64,000 nt of DNA, from assembly GCA_046349775.1 (NCBI GenBank), contig JAXMBS010000005.1:1-64000 (forward strand). Reading direction: 5' to 3'. Source of the DNA: JAEUIG01 sp046349775. Its GTDB lineage: Bacteria > Planctomycetota > Planctomycetia > Planctomycetales > Planctomycetaceae. The position numbers and the translations under genes are program-made. Below are positions 17,099 through 25,384 of the stretch, in pieces; position 1 is the first letter of the stretch, and every line of letters begins with the position of its first letter. The notes under the pieces are model-generated. The model had not been told where the DNA came from. It did not search any database and was given only the letters and a program-made list of their open reading frames with translations.

Positions 17099-17635
17099 CT
17101 ATTTGTGTTCGTCGTGCGCGTGGTCTTCGTGGGCGTGATCGTGGTCGTCGTGGCCGTGATCGTGGCTGATTTCACCGGATTGGGTCTGACCGGCAGCGGT
17201 GAGTTCGACTGAGCCGTGGAGGTCTTCCTCGGTCTTGACCGATTCGGGGAGCTTGTCGCCCGTGGCCTTGAAACGGGAGGACTGGCCGGCCGGTTCGCCG
17301 TCGAGAGGCGTTGCCGCGAGCGCGATCGGCTCGGCGCCTTCGAGCTTCAGCGAGACCGCTGCGTCCGCGAGCGGAGTCGCATGCATGTCGTGGTCGAGCA
17401 GATAGACGGTGACGTCGCGGGTCGTCGGATCGAAGACGACTTCGGTGTGGTAGGCGTGATCACCGAGGATCACGATGTGGCCGCCATTGGGGCCGTGCTC
17501 GTCGTGGCCGTGCGCGTCCGGCGGCGGGGTGGTGACATTGTCTTTTTCGTTGAAGGTCCGGTATTCACCGCGATTTCCGCAGCCCCAGAGACCAAGCGAA
17601 ACAACAGCCAACCACAGCGTCACGCGCATCGACAT
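17099..17635 (-). CDS. His-rich lipoprotein
   Basis: A 178-residue product with a lipobox (SLGLWGC, Cys at about residue 19). Two His-rich stretches are present: HGHDEHGPNGGH, about residues 40-52, and a strongly His/Asp tail of about 20 residues. Metal (Zn, Ni or Cu) binding in the envelope is likely from composition, but the metal is not known. The middle part is a beta-rich domain of about 90 residues (AYHTEVVFDPTTRDVTVYLLD). The start is set by the signal peptide. A longer upstream frame exists but has no signal and overlaps repeats. The 17636-17946 gap beyond it holds repeats (17803-17825, and a GCGCTTCGGGCTAG word at 17898) and nothing else seen. Confidence 0.7.
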   Translation of the reverse strand: MSMRVTLWLAVVSLGLWGCGNRGEYRTFNEKDNVTTPPPDAHGHDEHGPNGGHIVILGDHAYHTEVVFDPTTRDVTVYLLDHDMHATPLADAAVSLKLEGAEPIALAATPLDGEPAGQSSRFKATGDKLPESVKTEEDLHGSVELTAAGQTQSGEISHDHGHDDHDHAHEDHAHDEHK

Positions 17636-17802
17636 CCGAAATCCCCTGTCCCCGCAGTGCTGAACGGTCGCCGAGGCGGCGGAGTCGCGCCGGCGTCTAA
17701 ACCAGCGCGATTGTAGGGGGGGCGCGGCGAGTGTGGAAGCGGGCGATTCTGAGTGCCGCAGCCTTCGCGCGTCTCCGGGTCGCCGACACGGCGTTGCATC
17801 GG

Positions 17803-17825
17803 GCACCGGCAGAGCCAGTGGCACC
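17803..17825. repeat. Short interspersed palindrome
   Basis: GCACCGGCAGAGCCAGTGGC, a variant of the unit at 17055 and 2443, in an otherwise empty gap. Confidence 0.6.
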
Positions 17826-17946
17826 GAGCGGCTCACGCGAAGCCGCAAGCGCAGCTGGAGCGGTACGCGCGGGGTTCTGGAGAAAGACTCCCGCGCTGGC
17901 GCTTCGGGCTAGCGAATGATTGTCGCTTCGGGCTGTGAAAGGAGGC

Positions 17947-18672
17947 TTAGAAGCGGGACTGCCAGACGGTGGCGGCGGAGGGGGCTGGACGGAAGGCGCC
18001 GCGGATGGGGGCATGGGCGCGATCGGTGACGAACCGCGGACGGACATCGGACCAGCTGACGTCGTCATAGGGGGAGACGACGGCGGCGCCGTAGGGGGAG
18101 ACAGAGATCGCCGGCATTGAAGGGATCGGCGTGACCGAGGTCGGCACGGCCGTCGGATAACCCGGTATCACGGTCGGCGTGAAGCCGATCTGGCCGCCGC
18201 TGCCGCAGGAGCTGCAGCCCGCCGGCGCGACCGGAGCGAAGTGCTGGCTGAACGCGGGAGTCGTCTGGACGGCGATGTCGCGATACCGCGTCTGCTGCGT
18301 CATGATCGTGCGGGGAATCGTCCGCGTGATCTGCTGCGGAACGTAGACAGTCTCCGTCACCTGCTGGTAGGTCGTGACCGGCACCTGTTCGATGTAGGCC
18401 TGCCGCTGAATCTGCACGCTGGGAGCGCAGCCTGTCGGCGGGAGAACCGGAGCGACGGGAGGAGCATAAGTCGGGGGGCAGACACACGCGGGGCGCGGCT
18501 GCATGCATGTGCCACAAGGCGGGCAGCGGCAACCGGTGAACGGGAGTCCGCAACCCCCACAGCCGATGCCGAAGCCGAGGTTGAAATAGACGCCGGCAAG
18601 ACTGGAGGCCGGCAAGACGATGGCGATCGCGAGGATCGCCGCCACATAGTGACGGAGAGAGAGCAGACGCAC
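17947..18672 (-). CDS. Cys-rich secreted wall-type protein
   Basis: A 241-residue exported protein. The GTG start at 18672 is chosen because AGGAG stands eight bases upstream and the signal peptide (YVAAILAIAIVLPASSLAG) then begins at about residue 8. After cleavage comes a Cys/Pro-rich segment (GCGGCGLPFTGCRCPPCGTC, about residues 37-56). Next is a Thr/Val/Gln-rich run reminiscent of the YTV-type repeats described for planctomycete cell-wall proteins (QVPVTTYQQVTETVYVPQQ), and last a low-complexity tail. Disulfide-linked wall structure is inferred. Homology to YTV proteins is not proved here. Confidence 0.65.
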   Translation of the reverse strand: MRLLSLRHYVAAILAIAIVLPASSLAGVYFNLGFGIGCGGCGLPFTGCRCPPCGTCMQPRPACVCPPTYAPPVAPVLPPTGCAPSVQIQRQAYIEQVPVTTYQQVTETVYVPQQITRTIPRTIMTQQTRYRDIAVQTTPAFSQHFAPVAPAGCSSCGSGGQIGFTPTVIPGYPTAVPTSVTPIPSMPAISVSPYGAAVVSPYDDVSWSDVRPRFVTDRAHAPIRGAFRPAPSAATVWQSRF

Positions 18673-18909
18673 GGTTGACTCCTGTGGAGGGGGACAGGGG
18701 GTCGTCGGCACACGACGGCCAGACCAGCCAACTCCGGGAAGTCAGGGGTGCGAAACGAGGGAGAGCGCACCGTCGGACAGCGGCGGAGAGTGTGCCACCA
18801 TCAGGATCGGCACCGCCGCTAAAGTCTCTTCAATCAATTTCTTCGGAATGACCGGAAAAGTCGAAAAACGGAGGTTTTGACTTAGATTCCGGCAGCTATG
18901 CGACGCAAC

Positions 18910-19350
18910 TTATTGTTGCATCATGGCTTGCGAGTTCAGATCGCTGACCTGTTCGTTCAGAGTCCAGAGATCGTAGAGCCACCCAATACCCACAAGCCCC
19001 CCAGTTGCCAGCCAGATGAGTCCGGTGACCCACTTTCCCATGTAGAACCGGTGGATGCCGAAGACACCGAGGTAGACGAGCAGCAGCCAGGCGACGGAGT
19101 AGTCGGTCGGCCCGGCGACGTAGCGACGCTCGGCCTGGTCCAGCATGCGGGGGATCAGAAACAGGTCAACGATCCAGCCAATGAGGAGCAGCCCGCCGGT
19201 GAAGAACCAGATCGTGCCGGTGATCTGCTTGCCGTAGTAAAAGCGGTGCATGCCCAAGAAACCGAACAGCCAGCAGAGGTAGCCGATGACCAGGCTGTGG
19301 GTTTCGTAGGGACGAACGGAAGTCGTGGTCGAGGCGGTCATGGTTGTCAT
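18910..19350 (-). CDS. Tandem TM2-domain membrane protein
   Basis: A 146-residue protein carrying two TM2 domains in tandem. Each is two helices joined by the family turn: FGFLGMHRFYYGKQITG then LLLIGWIVDLFLIP, and LGVFGIHRFYMGKWVTG then LVGIGWLYDLWTL. The start is fixed by GGAGGG eight bases upstream of the ATG at 19350; the frame upstream is non-coding. Bacterial TM2 proteins usually have one domain, so an internal duplication is likely. The role is unknown. Confidence 0.85.
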   Translation of the reverse strand: MTTMTASTTTSVRPYETHSLVIGYLCWLFGFLGMHRFYYGKQITGTIWFFTGGLLLIGWIVDLFLIPRMLDQAERRYVAGPTDYSVAWLLLVYLGVFGIHRFYMGKWVTGLIWLATGGLVGIGWLYDLWTLNEQVSDLNSQAMMQQ

Positions 19351-19553
19351 TCGTGAGCCCTCCGCGAAGTGATTGCGGCGCAGCACGCGCTGCGACATCA
19401 GATTATTCGCTTCAGGAGCGGCAAGATTAGGGGCCAATTGCCGCGGGGTAAAAAAGGTTGTCGTTGGGAGGAGTGTATGGCGGCAAGAGGTCTGGAGTTC
19501 GCACTGGCCGCAAAAGTGCGGTGCAGAAGGATGAATTGCAATTCGTTTCACCG

Positions 19554-19698
19554 TTCGCCCCCCTCCCCAGCCCTCCCCCCGCGAAAGCGCGGGTGGAGGG
19601 AGAGATTCTATTGCGACGGAGACCGGGGGTATCGCGGCGCTCGCCTGACGCTCGCTTCGCTCAACCCCCGGCTACAATCTGCGACCCCGTTGGGGTCG
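19554..19698. repeat. ~140-bp composite repeat, copy A
   Basis: Pyrimidine-rich CCCCCTCCCC next to a stem (CCGCGAAAGCGCGG) and GGAGGGAGAG, then GACCGGGGGTATCGC, CTCGCTTCGCTCAACCCCCG, GCTACAATCTGCGACCCC and GTTGGGGTCG. Copies at 43985-44129 and 48171-48308 have the same order. The gap 19351-19863 holds only this repeat. Confidence 0.8.
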
Positions 19699-19863
19699 TT
19701 CGACTATGAAGTCTTATCCTCGACCAATTCTGGTCGGTCCGCACGAATCAAACAGACAGTACGAACGGTGGCAAATAGATCTGTCTTTGGGACACGTGAT
19801 CCCACCTCGACGGGCGCTGTTGAGCACAGAATACCGATCGTGTGGTGAAAGGGATGATCGGCG

Positions 19864-21037
19864 TCAATCCTGTGTTCTAGTTTTGTCCGTCAGGACGCGT
19901 TGAAACACTTCGCGGATGCGGCGAGTCATGGTCTGGTGGCGGAACTGATCGGTGAAGCGGGCCCGCCCGGTTTCTCCCATCCGGCGGCGCATGTCGGGAT
20001 CGTTCGCGAGGGCGATGACGGCCTCGGCGAGCGGGGCGACGGAGTCGCGCGGGAGCAGAAAGCCGGTCTCGCCGGCAAGGACGACTTCGCGCGCGCCGCC
20101 GACGTCGTACGAGACGACCGGCTTGCCGGCGATGAGTCCCTGCGGGAGGACGCGGGCGAGCCCTTCCCACTGGCTGGTGTGGACGACGATGTCGGTTGCC
20201 GGCAGCAGCTCGGGAATGCGTTCCGGCGGAACGAGGCCGGTGAAGAGAAAGTGTTCGGCAAGACCGAGGTCGCGAATCTGCCGTTCGTATTGCGCGCGGA
20301 GGATGCCGTCGCCAATGAACATGAATAAGGCCTTGGGCACGGCGTCCACGATCTGCCGGGCGGCGGCGATGACGAACTCGTGACCTTTGAGCGTGAACAA
20401 CCGGGCGACTTTGCCAATCACGATCCGGTCCTCGGCGATCCCCAGTTCGGCCCGCACCTGGGCGGCCGATTTCGACGGACGGAGAAACGGTTCGACGTCG
20501 AACCCGCTGTAGATCGTGGTGAACCGGTCGGGCGCGGCGACCCCTTCGCGGACGTATTCACTGGTCATGTCGTCGGACACGCTGATGAAGTGCGCGGTCC
20601 GCGGCGCGGCCCAGCGTTCGGCGGCCACATAGGCGCGATACACCAACGGATGCTGACCATAATGGAAAGCGGCGCCGTGAATCGTGTGGACAGCCGGGAG
20701 ACCGATTCGGGCGGCGGCGGCACGGCCGAGGATGCCAGCTTTGGAGCTGTGGGTGTGGACGACGTCGGGGCGAATGTCGCGGAGTTCGCGGGAGAGTGCC
20801 CGCAGCGCGGCGGCGTCGCGGACGGGATGGATGCTGCGGCGCAAGGACGGGACGACGCGAACATCAAAGCCGCCGGATTGTGCACGTTCGAGCAGGCTGC
20901 CTTCGGGTCCCAGCGGCGGGCCGGTAATCAGCGTGACCTCGTCGCCGTAGTCGCGATGCTGTCCCTCGACGGTGAGGAGGGTATTTTCCTGTGCGCCCGC
21001 CGACGATGAGCCGGGTGATGATGTGGGCGACGCGCAT
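19864..21037 (-). CDS. Family 4 glycosyltransferase, one frameshift near the start
   Basis: A GT-B fold glycosyltransferase of family 4, using a nucleotide sugar. The N-terminal MRVAHIITRLIVGG is coded from the ATG at 21035-21037. The frame then slips at the CCC run at 20996-20998. Removing one base gives a continuous protein: AQENTLLTVEGQHRDYGDEV through HTHSSKAGILGRAAAA. The C-terminal domain has IGKVARLFTLKGHEF, LFMFIGDG and EGLARVLPQGLIAGKPVV (E-x7-Q version of the nucleotide-sugar motif). Without correction the frame would start at 20844 and lose the N-terminal ~60 residues. Substrate unknown. A single-base error is likely. Confidence 0.82.
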
Positions 21038-21235
21038 GGGAGAGGTCAGAGGTCAGACGTTAGAGCAGGGTTGTCGGTTGTCAGCGATCGGTTGTCGGTA
21101 GAAGAAGAGACCACGGTGCGCTCGGACCGTGCAATTCACGGCGGGAGAAGACAGAGAGCCGCGTTACGACTGGCCGGACTAGAGATTAGCGAATTCGACG
21201 GTGTGTTGTCGGCAGCGGCAGCCGGGCGGAACGGG

Positions 21236-22405
21236 CTACCGGGGGGGCGTAGGCGCAGATTGCGGGCCTTCGCTCGCGATGACGGCCTGCACGGCCTGGG
21301 CGCGGGTCGGCAGATAGGGCCAGATGCTGTGGAAGTTCATCGTTTCGAGCACGCTGACAAGATCAGGGCTGGCCTGACACATCGTGGCGCCGCCGCGGGC
21401 ATTGCGACAGAACGCGGCGACGGCGTCGAGCACGATGGAGCCGACGACTCCGACCCGATGGAAGTCGACGACCACGTGCGAGAAGCGGTGCGCCTGGAGG
21501 AGCCGCACAATCGTGTTCGTTTCGAGATGAATGTCCTGATAATAAAACTCGCGAATGTCGCCGCGAGGCGTGACGATCAACACGTCGCCTTCGAACTCAA
21601 TGGGAAACACCTGGTGGTGCCGCGCGAGGAATGACGCGGCGGCATGGCGGTCATTCTGCGACGATGGCCCGGCGGTGGCGGACTGCTGCTGGGCGACCTG
21701 GGGGTAGATCGCCTGTAACTGGTACTTGCCGATCTGAAACTCGGTCTGATGCGGGAGGTAGCCGAACTCGACCTGCTGCCCGTTGATGCGGACGCCGCCG
21801 CGTCCGAGCAAGTCGATGACCCACAGGCCGGAGGGAGCGAGGAGCAGGCTGCAGTGCACTTTGGAGATCTGTTCGTCGCTGCAGGTGATGCGACACCGTT
21901 CGTCGCGGCCGACGAGAGTGAGGATGCGATTAATGGGCCAGGACTTGCCGTTCGCCTTGCTGCCTGCGATGCGGAGTTCGACTTCAGGCAGGACACCGTA
22001 CTCCGGCCGCGATTCGGAACGGGGGCGAAAATCGAGCGGGGACGGCAGGCTGGAATCGAAGGCCCAACCATCGTCGTAAAGCTGGAGAGTGTAGTCGCCG
22101 ATCCTGAGGCGATGCTCGGGCGAGAGCCACGGTCCGGGAGTGGCGCCCTCCCATTCGAGTCCGCGGCGGCTGAGCAGGTCGACGCACAGGATGCGCCCGC
22201 CGATGACCTGGAGATAGGCATGCCGATAGCCGATGTCGTCGCCGGTCAGGCACAGGTGTGAGCCGCCCCCCCGCCCGATCACCGCGTAGGGCGGATCGAT
22301 CACGACTTCGTCGGGAGGTCCCCCACCGGGTCCGCGTACGGCGAGCCGGATCGGTCGCGGGGCGCCGACCACGTAACGGAACGAATTGAGCGTTTGCTCG
22401 TCCAT
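21236..22405 (-). CDS. Double-FHA plus STAS domain signalling protein
   Basis: A 389-residue cytoplasmic protein. Two forkhead-associated domains bind phosphothreonine. FHA1 is at about 40-95 (VIGRGGGSHLCL, GYRHAYLQV). FHA2 is at about 160-215 (LVGRDERCRITC, ISKVHCSLLL, GGVRINGQQV). The C-terminal ~110 residues resemble a STAS/anti-sigma-antagonist fold (FSHVVVDFHRVGVVGSIVLDAV), where a switch Ser is often phosphorylated. The combination suggests a Ser/Thr-kinase signalling adaptor, but no kinase or phosphatase gene is nearby. Residues in contact with phosphate (Arg, Ser) are present in FHA2 (GRDERCR...S). Confidence 0.8.
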   Translation of the reverse strand: MDEQTLNSFRYVVGAPRPIRLAVRGPGGGPPDEVVIDPPYAVIGRGGGSHLCLTGDDIGYRHAYLQVIGGRILCVDLLSRRGLEWEGATPGPWLSPEHRLRIGDYTLQLYDDGWAFDSSLPSPLDFRPRSESRPEYGVLPEVELRIAGSKANGKSWPINRILTLVGRDERCRITCSDEQISKVHCSLLLAPSGLWVIDLLGRGGVRINGQQVEFGYLPHQTEFQIGKYQLQAIYPQVAQQQSATAGPSSQNDRHAAASFLARHHQVFPIEFEGDVLIVTPRGDIREFYYQDIHLETNTIVRLLQAHRFSHVVVDFHRVGVVGSIVLDAVAAFCRNARGGATMCQASPDLVSVLETMNFHSIWPYLPTRAQAVQAVIASEGPQSAPTPPR

Positions 22406-22673
22406 TGCAGCCCAACGGTGTGGGGACGATGTATGCGCAGAACACCGGCCCGAAAGTCAAACGCGTGCGGCCCCCTGCCTCAGCCGGCTGCCGCCAGCAC
22501 CTCGCGTCCGCGGAGATCCGTCGCGGGTTGAGTGAATGCTGGTCGTCGGCCCGTGCAACCACCGCCAATTATGAAGGTCGCGGAATCGGCGGTCAACGCG
22601 GGTTTTTCGAGGGAGGTGGTTTGGTGTTTGGAGGTGTGGTGTTTCAAAGAAGGTGTGAGTCAGCATTCGCCAG

Positions 22674-22747
22674 GCCCCTCACCCCGACCCTCTCCCCCGA
22701 ACAACGCAACGGTTGGAATCAGTGAGACTCGCGGGGGAGAGGGAGGG
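22674..22747. repeat. Palindromic CCCTCTCCCCC repeat
   Basis: The same element as at 12692-12764, with complementary arms CCCTCTCCCCC and GGGGGAGAGGG. It lies in the divergent gap 22406-22890. Confidence 0.75.
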
Positions 22748-22774
22748 ATTGGCGTGGAAAGTGGTACCAATTGT

Positions 22775-22804
22775 TTGAACTTGGCGGTCGGAATGGCTTA
22801 TGAT
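22775..22804 (+). promoter_or_regulatory. Predicted sigma-70-type promoter
   Basis: TTGAAC (22775-22780) and TATGAT (22799-22804) with an 18-base spacer. It would give a leader of about 80 bases before the PPC-domain gene. Confidence 0.5.
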
Positions 22805-22890
22805 GTGAGGCATGCAGCTTTCTTGATGCGTTCCCTCCTGAGCGAGAGCTGCCGACGAATTGGGTCCCCGCCTTCAACCTGGCCCGACGC

Positions 22891-25209
22891 ATGCTTCGAT
22901 TGCCCGCCCTGCTTTCCTGCTTCCCACTGGCCGGCCTGTGCGGCGGTCTGCTTTCCAGCGTCCTGGCCGTGAACTGTTTCGCGCAGGCGCCCACGATCGC
23001 GCGGACGACTCCGCAGGCGGTCGCTCCCGGCCAGACAGCCGATATCGTGGTCAGCGGCGGAAACCTCGCCGGCGCGACTTCGCTGTGGACGTCGTTCGGG
23101 GCGCCGGCGGCGCTGACACCTGACAAGGCCGGCAACGGGACGGACGCCGCCAGCGCGACGTTTCGCGTCACGGCGCCTGCGGAGAACTCGCTCGGCATTC
23201 ACGGCATCCGGGTGGTGACTCCGGGCGGGGTGAGCAGCCTCAAGCTGTTTGTCGTTGACGACTTGCCAAGCGTCGCTGAAGCAGCGGGCAATAACGCGCC
23301 GGAGACGGCGCAGGCCGTTGCTGTTCCCTGCGCGATCGACGGGCAGGTGGACAACCTGTCGCGCGACTACTTCAAGTTCGACGTGGCGTCGGGCCAGAAG
23401 ATCTCGTTCGAGATTCTGGCTCGCAGGCTGGGGTCGCCGCTGGATCCGAGCCTGTACCTGTACCGGGCCGACGGCCGCGAAGTGCATTTCGTGGACGATA
23501 CCGCCGGGCTGAGTTCGGACTGCCAGTTCGCGTACACGTTTGCCGACGCGGGGAGCTACATCATCGAGGTCCGCGACATCCAGTTTGCCGGCGGCGGGAA
23601 TCACCTGTACCGGCTGCGGATCGGCGACTTCCCGTGCGTGAACACGCCGGTGCCGATGGCGGTGCAGCGCGGATCGACCACGGCGATTTCGTTCGCGGGG
23701 AGCAGCGTCGAGGACGCAGCGCCGGCGACGCTGGCTGTTCCGGCGGACGGCAAGGCAAGCTGGATGAACGTCGCAACGAAGCGCGCGGGCGGAGTCTCGA
23801 GCGCGTTTGCGGCGGTGAAGGTCAGCGACGCGCCGGAATTCCTGGAGCAGGAGCCAAACGATTCGCCGGAGCAGGCGAACGGGATCGCGATCGGAACTTC
23901 GGTCAACGGGCGGCTCGACAAGACCGGCGACATCGACCGGTTCGCGTTCGACGCCAAAGCCGGACAGCGGTTTGATTTCGCGGGAATCTCGCGGCAATCC
24001 GGCGCGCCGAGCGACCTGATGCTGCGGATTTATGATCCGGCCGGGAAGCAGGTCGCGGCCGTGGATGACGTCGGCGCCAATGAAGGTTCGGTCAATTATG
24101 CGTTCCCGGCGGACGGCCGGTACACGCTGGCGGTGCATGACTTGAATCGTCGAGGCGGGCCGTCGTACGCGTATCGGGTGGCGGTGACGCCGTTCCAGGC
24201 GGGGTTCAGCCTGCAGTCCACAACAGATGCAGTGAACGTCGCCGCCGGCGGCATTACGGCGGTGCTCGTGAATGCGACGCGGCAGGAATACGATGGTCCG
24301 ATTGAATTGTCGCTGGCCGGATTGCCGCCGGGATTGACATCGCTGCCGACGCGGATCGGCCCGGGAACGGCGCTGGCGGTGCTGACGGTGCAGTCTGCCG
24401 CGGATGCGGCACCCGCGACGCTGTCGAACGTGCAGGTGGTGGGCAAGGCGACAGTGAACGGCGCCGAGGTCCAGCGCGTGGCGGCGGTGGAAACGGCGCT
24501 GCGCGGCGTCTGGAGCAACGCGCTGCAGATTCCGGGGGAGCTGACGGAGTCGGTGGCGCTGAGCGTCGGTCCGGCCGCAAAACTCAAACTGCGCACAGAG
24601 CCTGCTGAGATCGTGTTCGGCAAGGGGCTCGCAGCGAAGGTGAAAGTCATCGCCGAGCGCGGCGAGGGTCTCGATGCGGCGATCGCACTGGCGGTAAATC
24701 CCGAAAAAGGAGGACTGCCGGCGAACGTGACGGCGGATGTCAAACCGATTGCCGCCGGCACGAATGAGATTGAGATCACGTTCACCGGCGCCGAGAACGC
24801 GCCGCTGGGACCGTTCACGGTGGTGCTGACCGGATCGCACGCCAAGGACAACGTGACGACAACGGCGTCCGCGCCAGGGATCGGTCTGCGGCTGGAAGCG
24901 CCGTTCGTCTTGCAGCCGACGGTGGCAAATGCCAAGCTGACGCGCGGCGGGGCGACGATCGTCAAGGTGGCGGTGCAGCGGAACCCCGCGTTCGCCGGCG
25001 AGATCAAGCTGACGTTCGACAAGTTGCCGACCGGCGTCACGGCGCCGGAGACAGTATTGCCGGCCGACAAGAGCGAAGTTGAGATCGCGCTGATGGCCGC
25101 AGCGGATGCGGCGGTCGGCGCAGCCAATACAATCGTTGTGAACGGAGCGGCAGTGGCGAACGCAAAGCAGACCGGAACCGCCGGAGTGCCCGCCATCACC
25201 GTGGAATAG
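22891..25209 (+). CDS. Large secreted PPC-domain protein
   Basis: A 772-residue exported protein with a signal peptide (about 8-32). It starts with an Ig-like fold (about 34-128) followed by at least two bacterial pre-peptidase C-terminal (PPC) type beta-jelly-roll domains. These are seen as DYFKFDVASGQKISFEILA ... SYIIEVRD at about 162-235 and DIDRFAFDAKAGQRFDFAG ... RYTLAVHD at about 347-425. Several Ig-like strands follow to the end. PPC domains mediate secretion or binding in metalloproteases, but no protease domain is attached. It lies 175 bases upstream of the DUF1549/DUF1553 gene, and the two are likely expressed together, as often seen in Planctomycetota. Confidence 0.8.
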   Translation: MLRLPALLSCFPLAGLCGGLLSSVLAVNCFAQAPTIARTTPQAVAPGQTADIVVSGGNLAGATSLWTSFGAPAALTPDKAGNGTDAASATFRVTAPAENSLGIHGIRVVTPGGVSSLKLFVVDDLPSVAEAAGNNAPETAQAVAVPCAIDGQVDNLSRDYFKFDVASGQKISFEILARRLGSPLDPSLYLYRADGREVHFVDDTAGLSSDCQFAYTFADAGSYIIEVRDIQFAGGGNHLYRLRIGDFPCVNTPVPMAVQRGSTTAISFAGSSVEDAAPATLAVPADGKASWMNVATKRAGGVSSAFAAVKVSDAPEFLEQEPNDSPEQANGIAIGTSVNGRLDKTGDIDRFAFDAKAGQRFDFAGISRQSGAPSDLMLRIYDPAGKQVAAVDDVGANEGSVNYAFPADGRYTLAVHDLNRRGGPSYAYRVAVTPFQAGFSLQSTTDAVNVAAGGITAVLVNATRQEYDGPIELSLAGLPPGLTSLPTRIGPGTALAVLTVQSAADAAPATLSNVQVVGKATVNGAEVQRVAAVETALRGVWSNALQIPGELTESVALSVGPAAKLKLRTEPAEIVFGKGLAAKVKVIAERGEGLDAAIALAVNPEKGGLPANVTADVKPIAAGTNEIEITFTGAENAPLGPFTVVLTGSHAKDNVTTTASAPGIGLRLEAPFVLQPTVANAKLTRGGATIVKVAVQRNPAFAGEIKLTFDKLPTGVTAPETVLPADKSEVEIALMAAADAAVGAANTIVVNGAAVANAKQTGTAGVPAITVE

Positions 25210-25384
25210 AGCTAGAGTCGAGGGGTTGTGGCCGTTTGGCAACAGCCCTGCAGAAACGGAAGAATCGACCAGGAGAAGTGTCCCGGACCGTCAGGCAGAC
25301 GGTGCGGACGGAAAGCCGACGGTTTGATCACTGACCGGGGCGCCGTGCAGGCGCGCCGGCAATTGACAGTGGAGGGAGACCGCA

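Noticed and set aside
22798..25242. 814-residue open frame on the minus strand opposite the PPC-domain gene
   Set aside because: Its product is Arg/His-rich and low in complexity, with no signal peptide or motif. It mirrors the codon pattern of the plus-strand gene.
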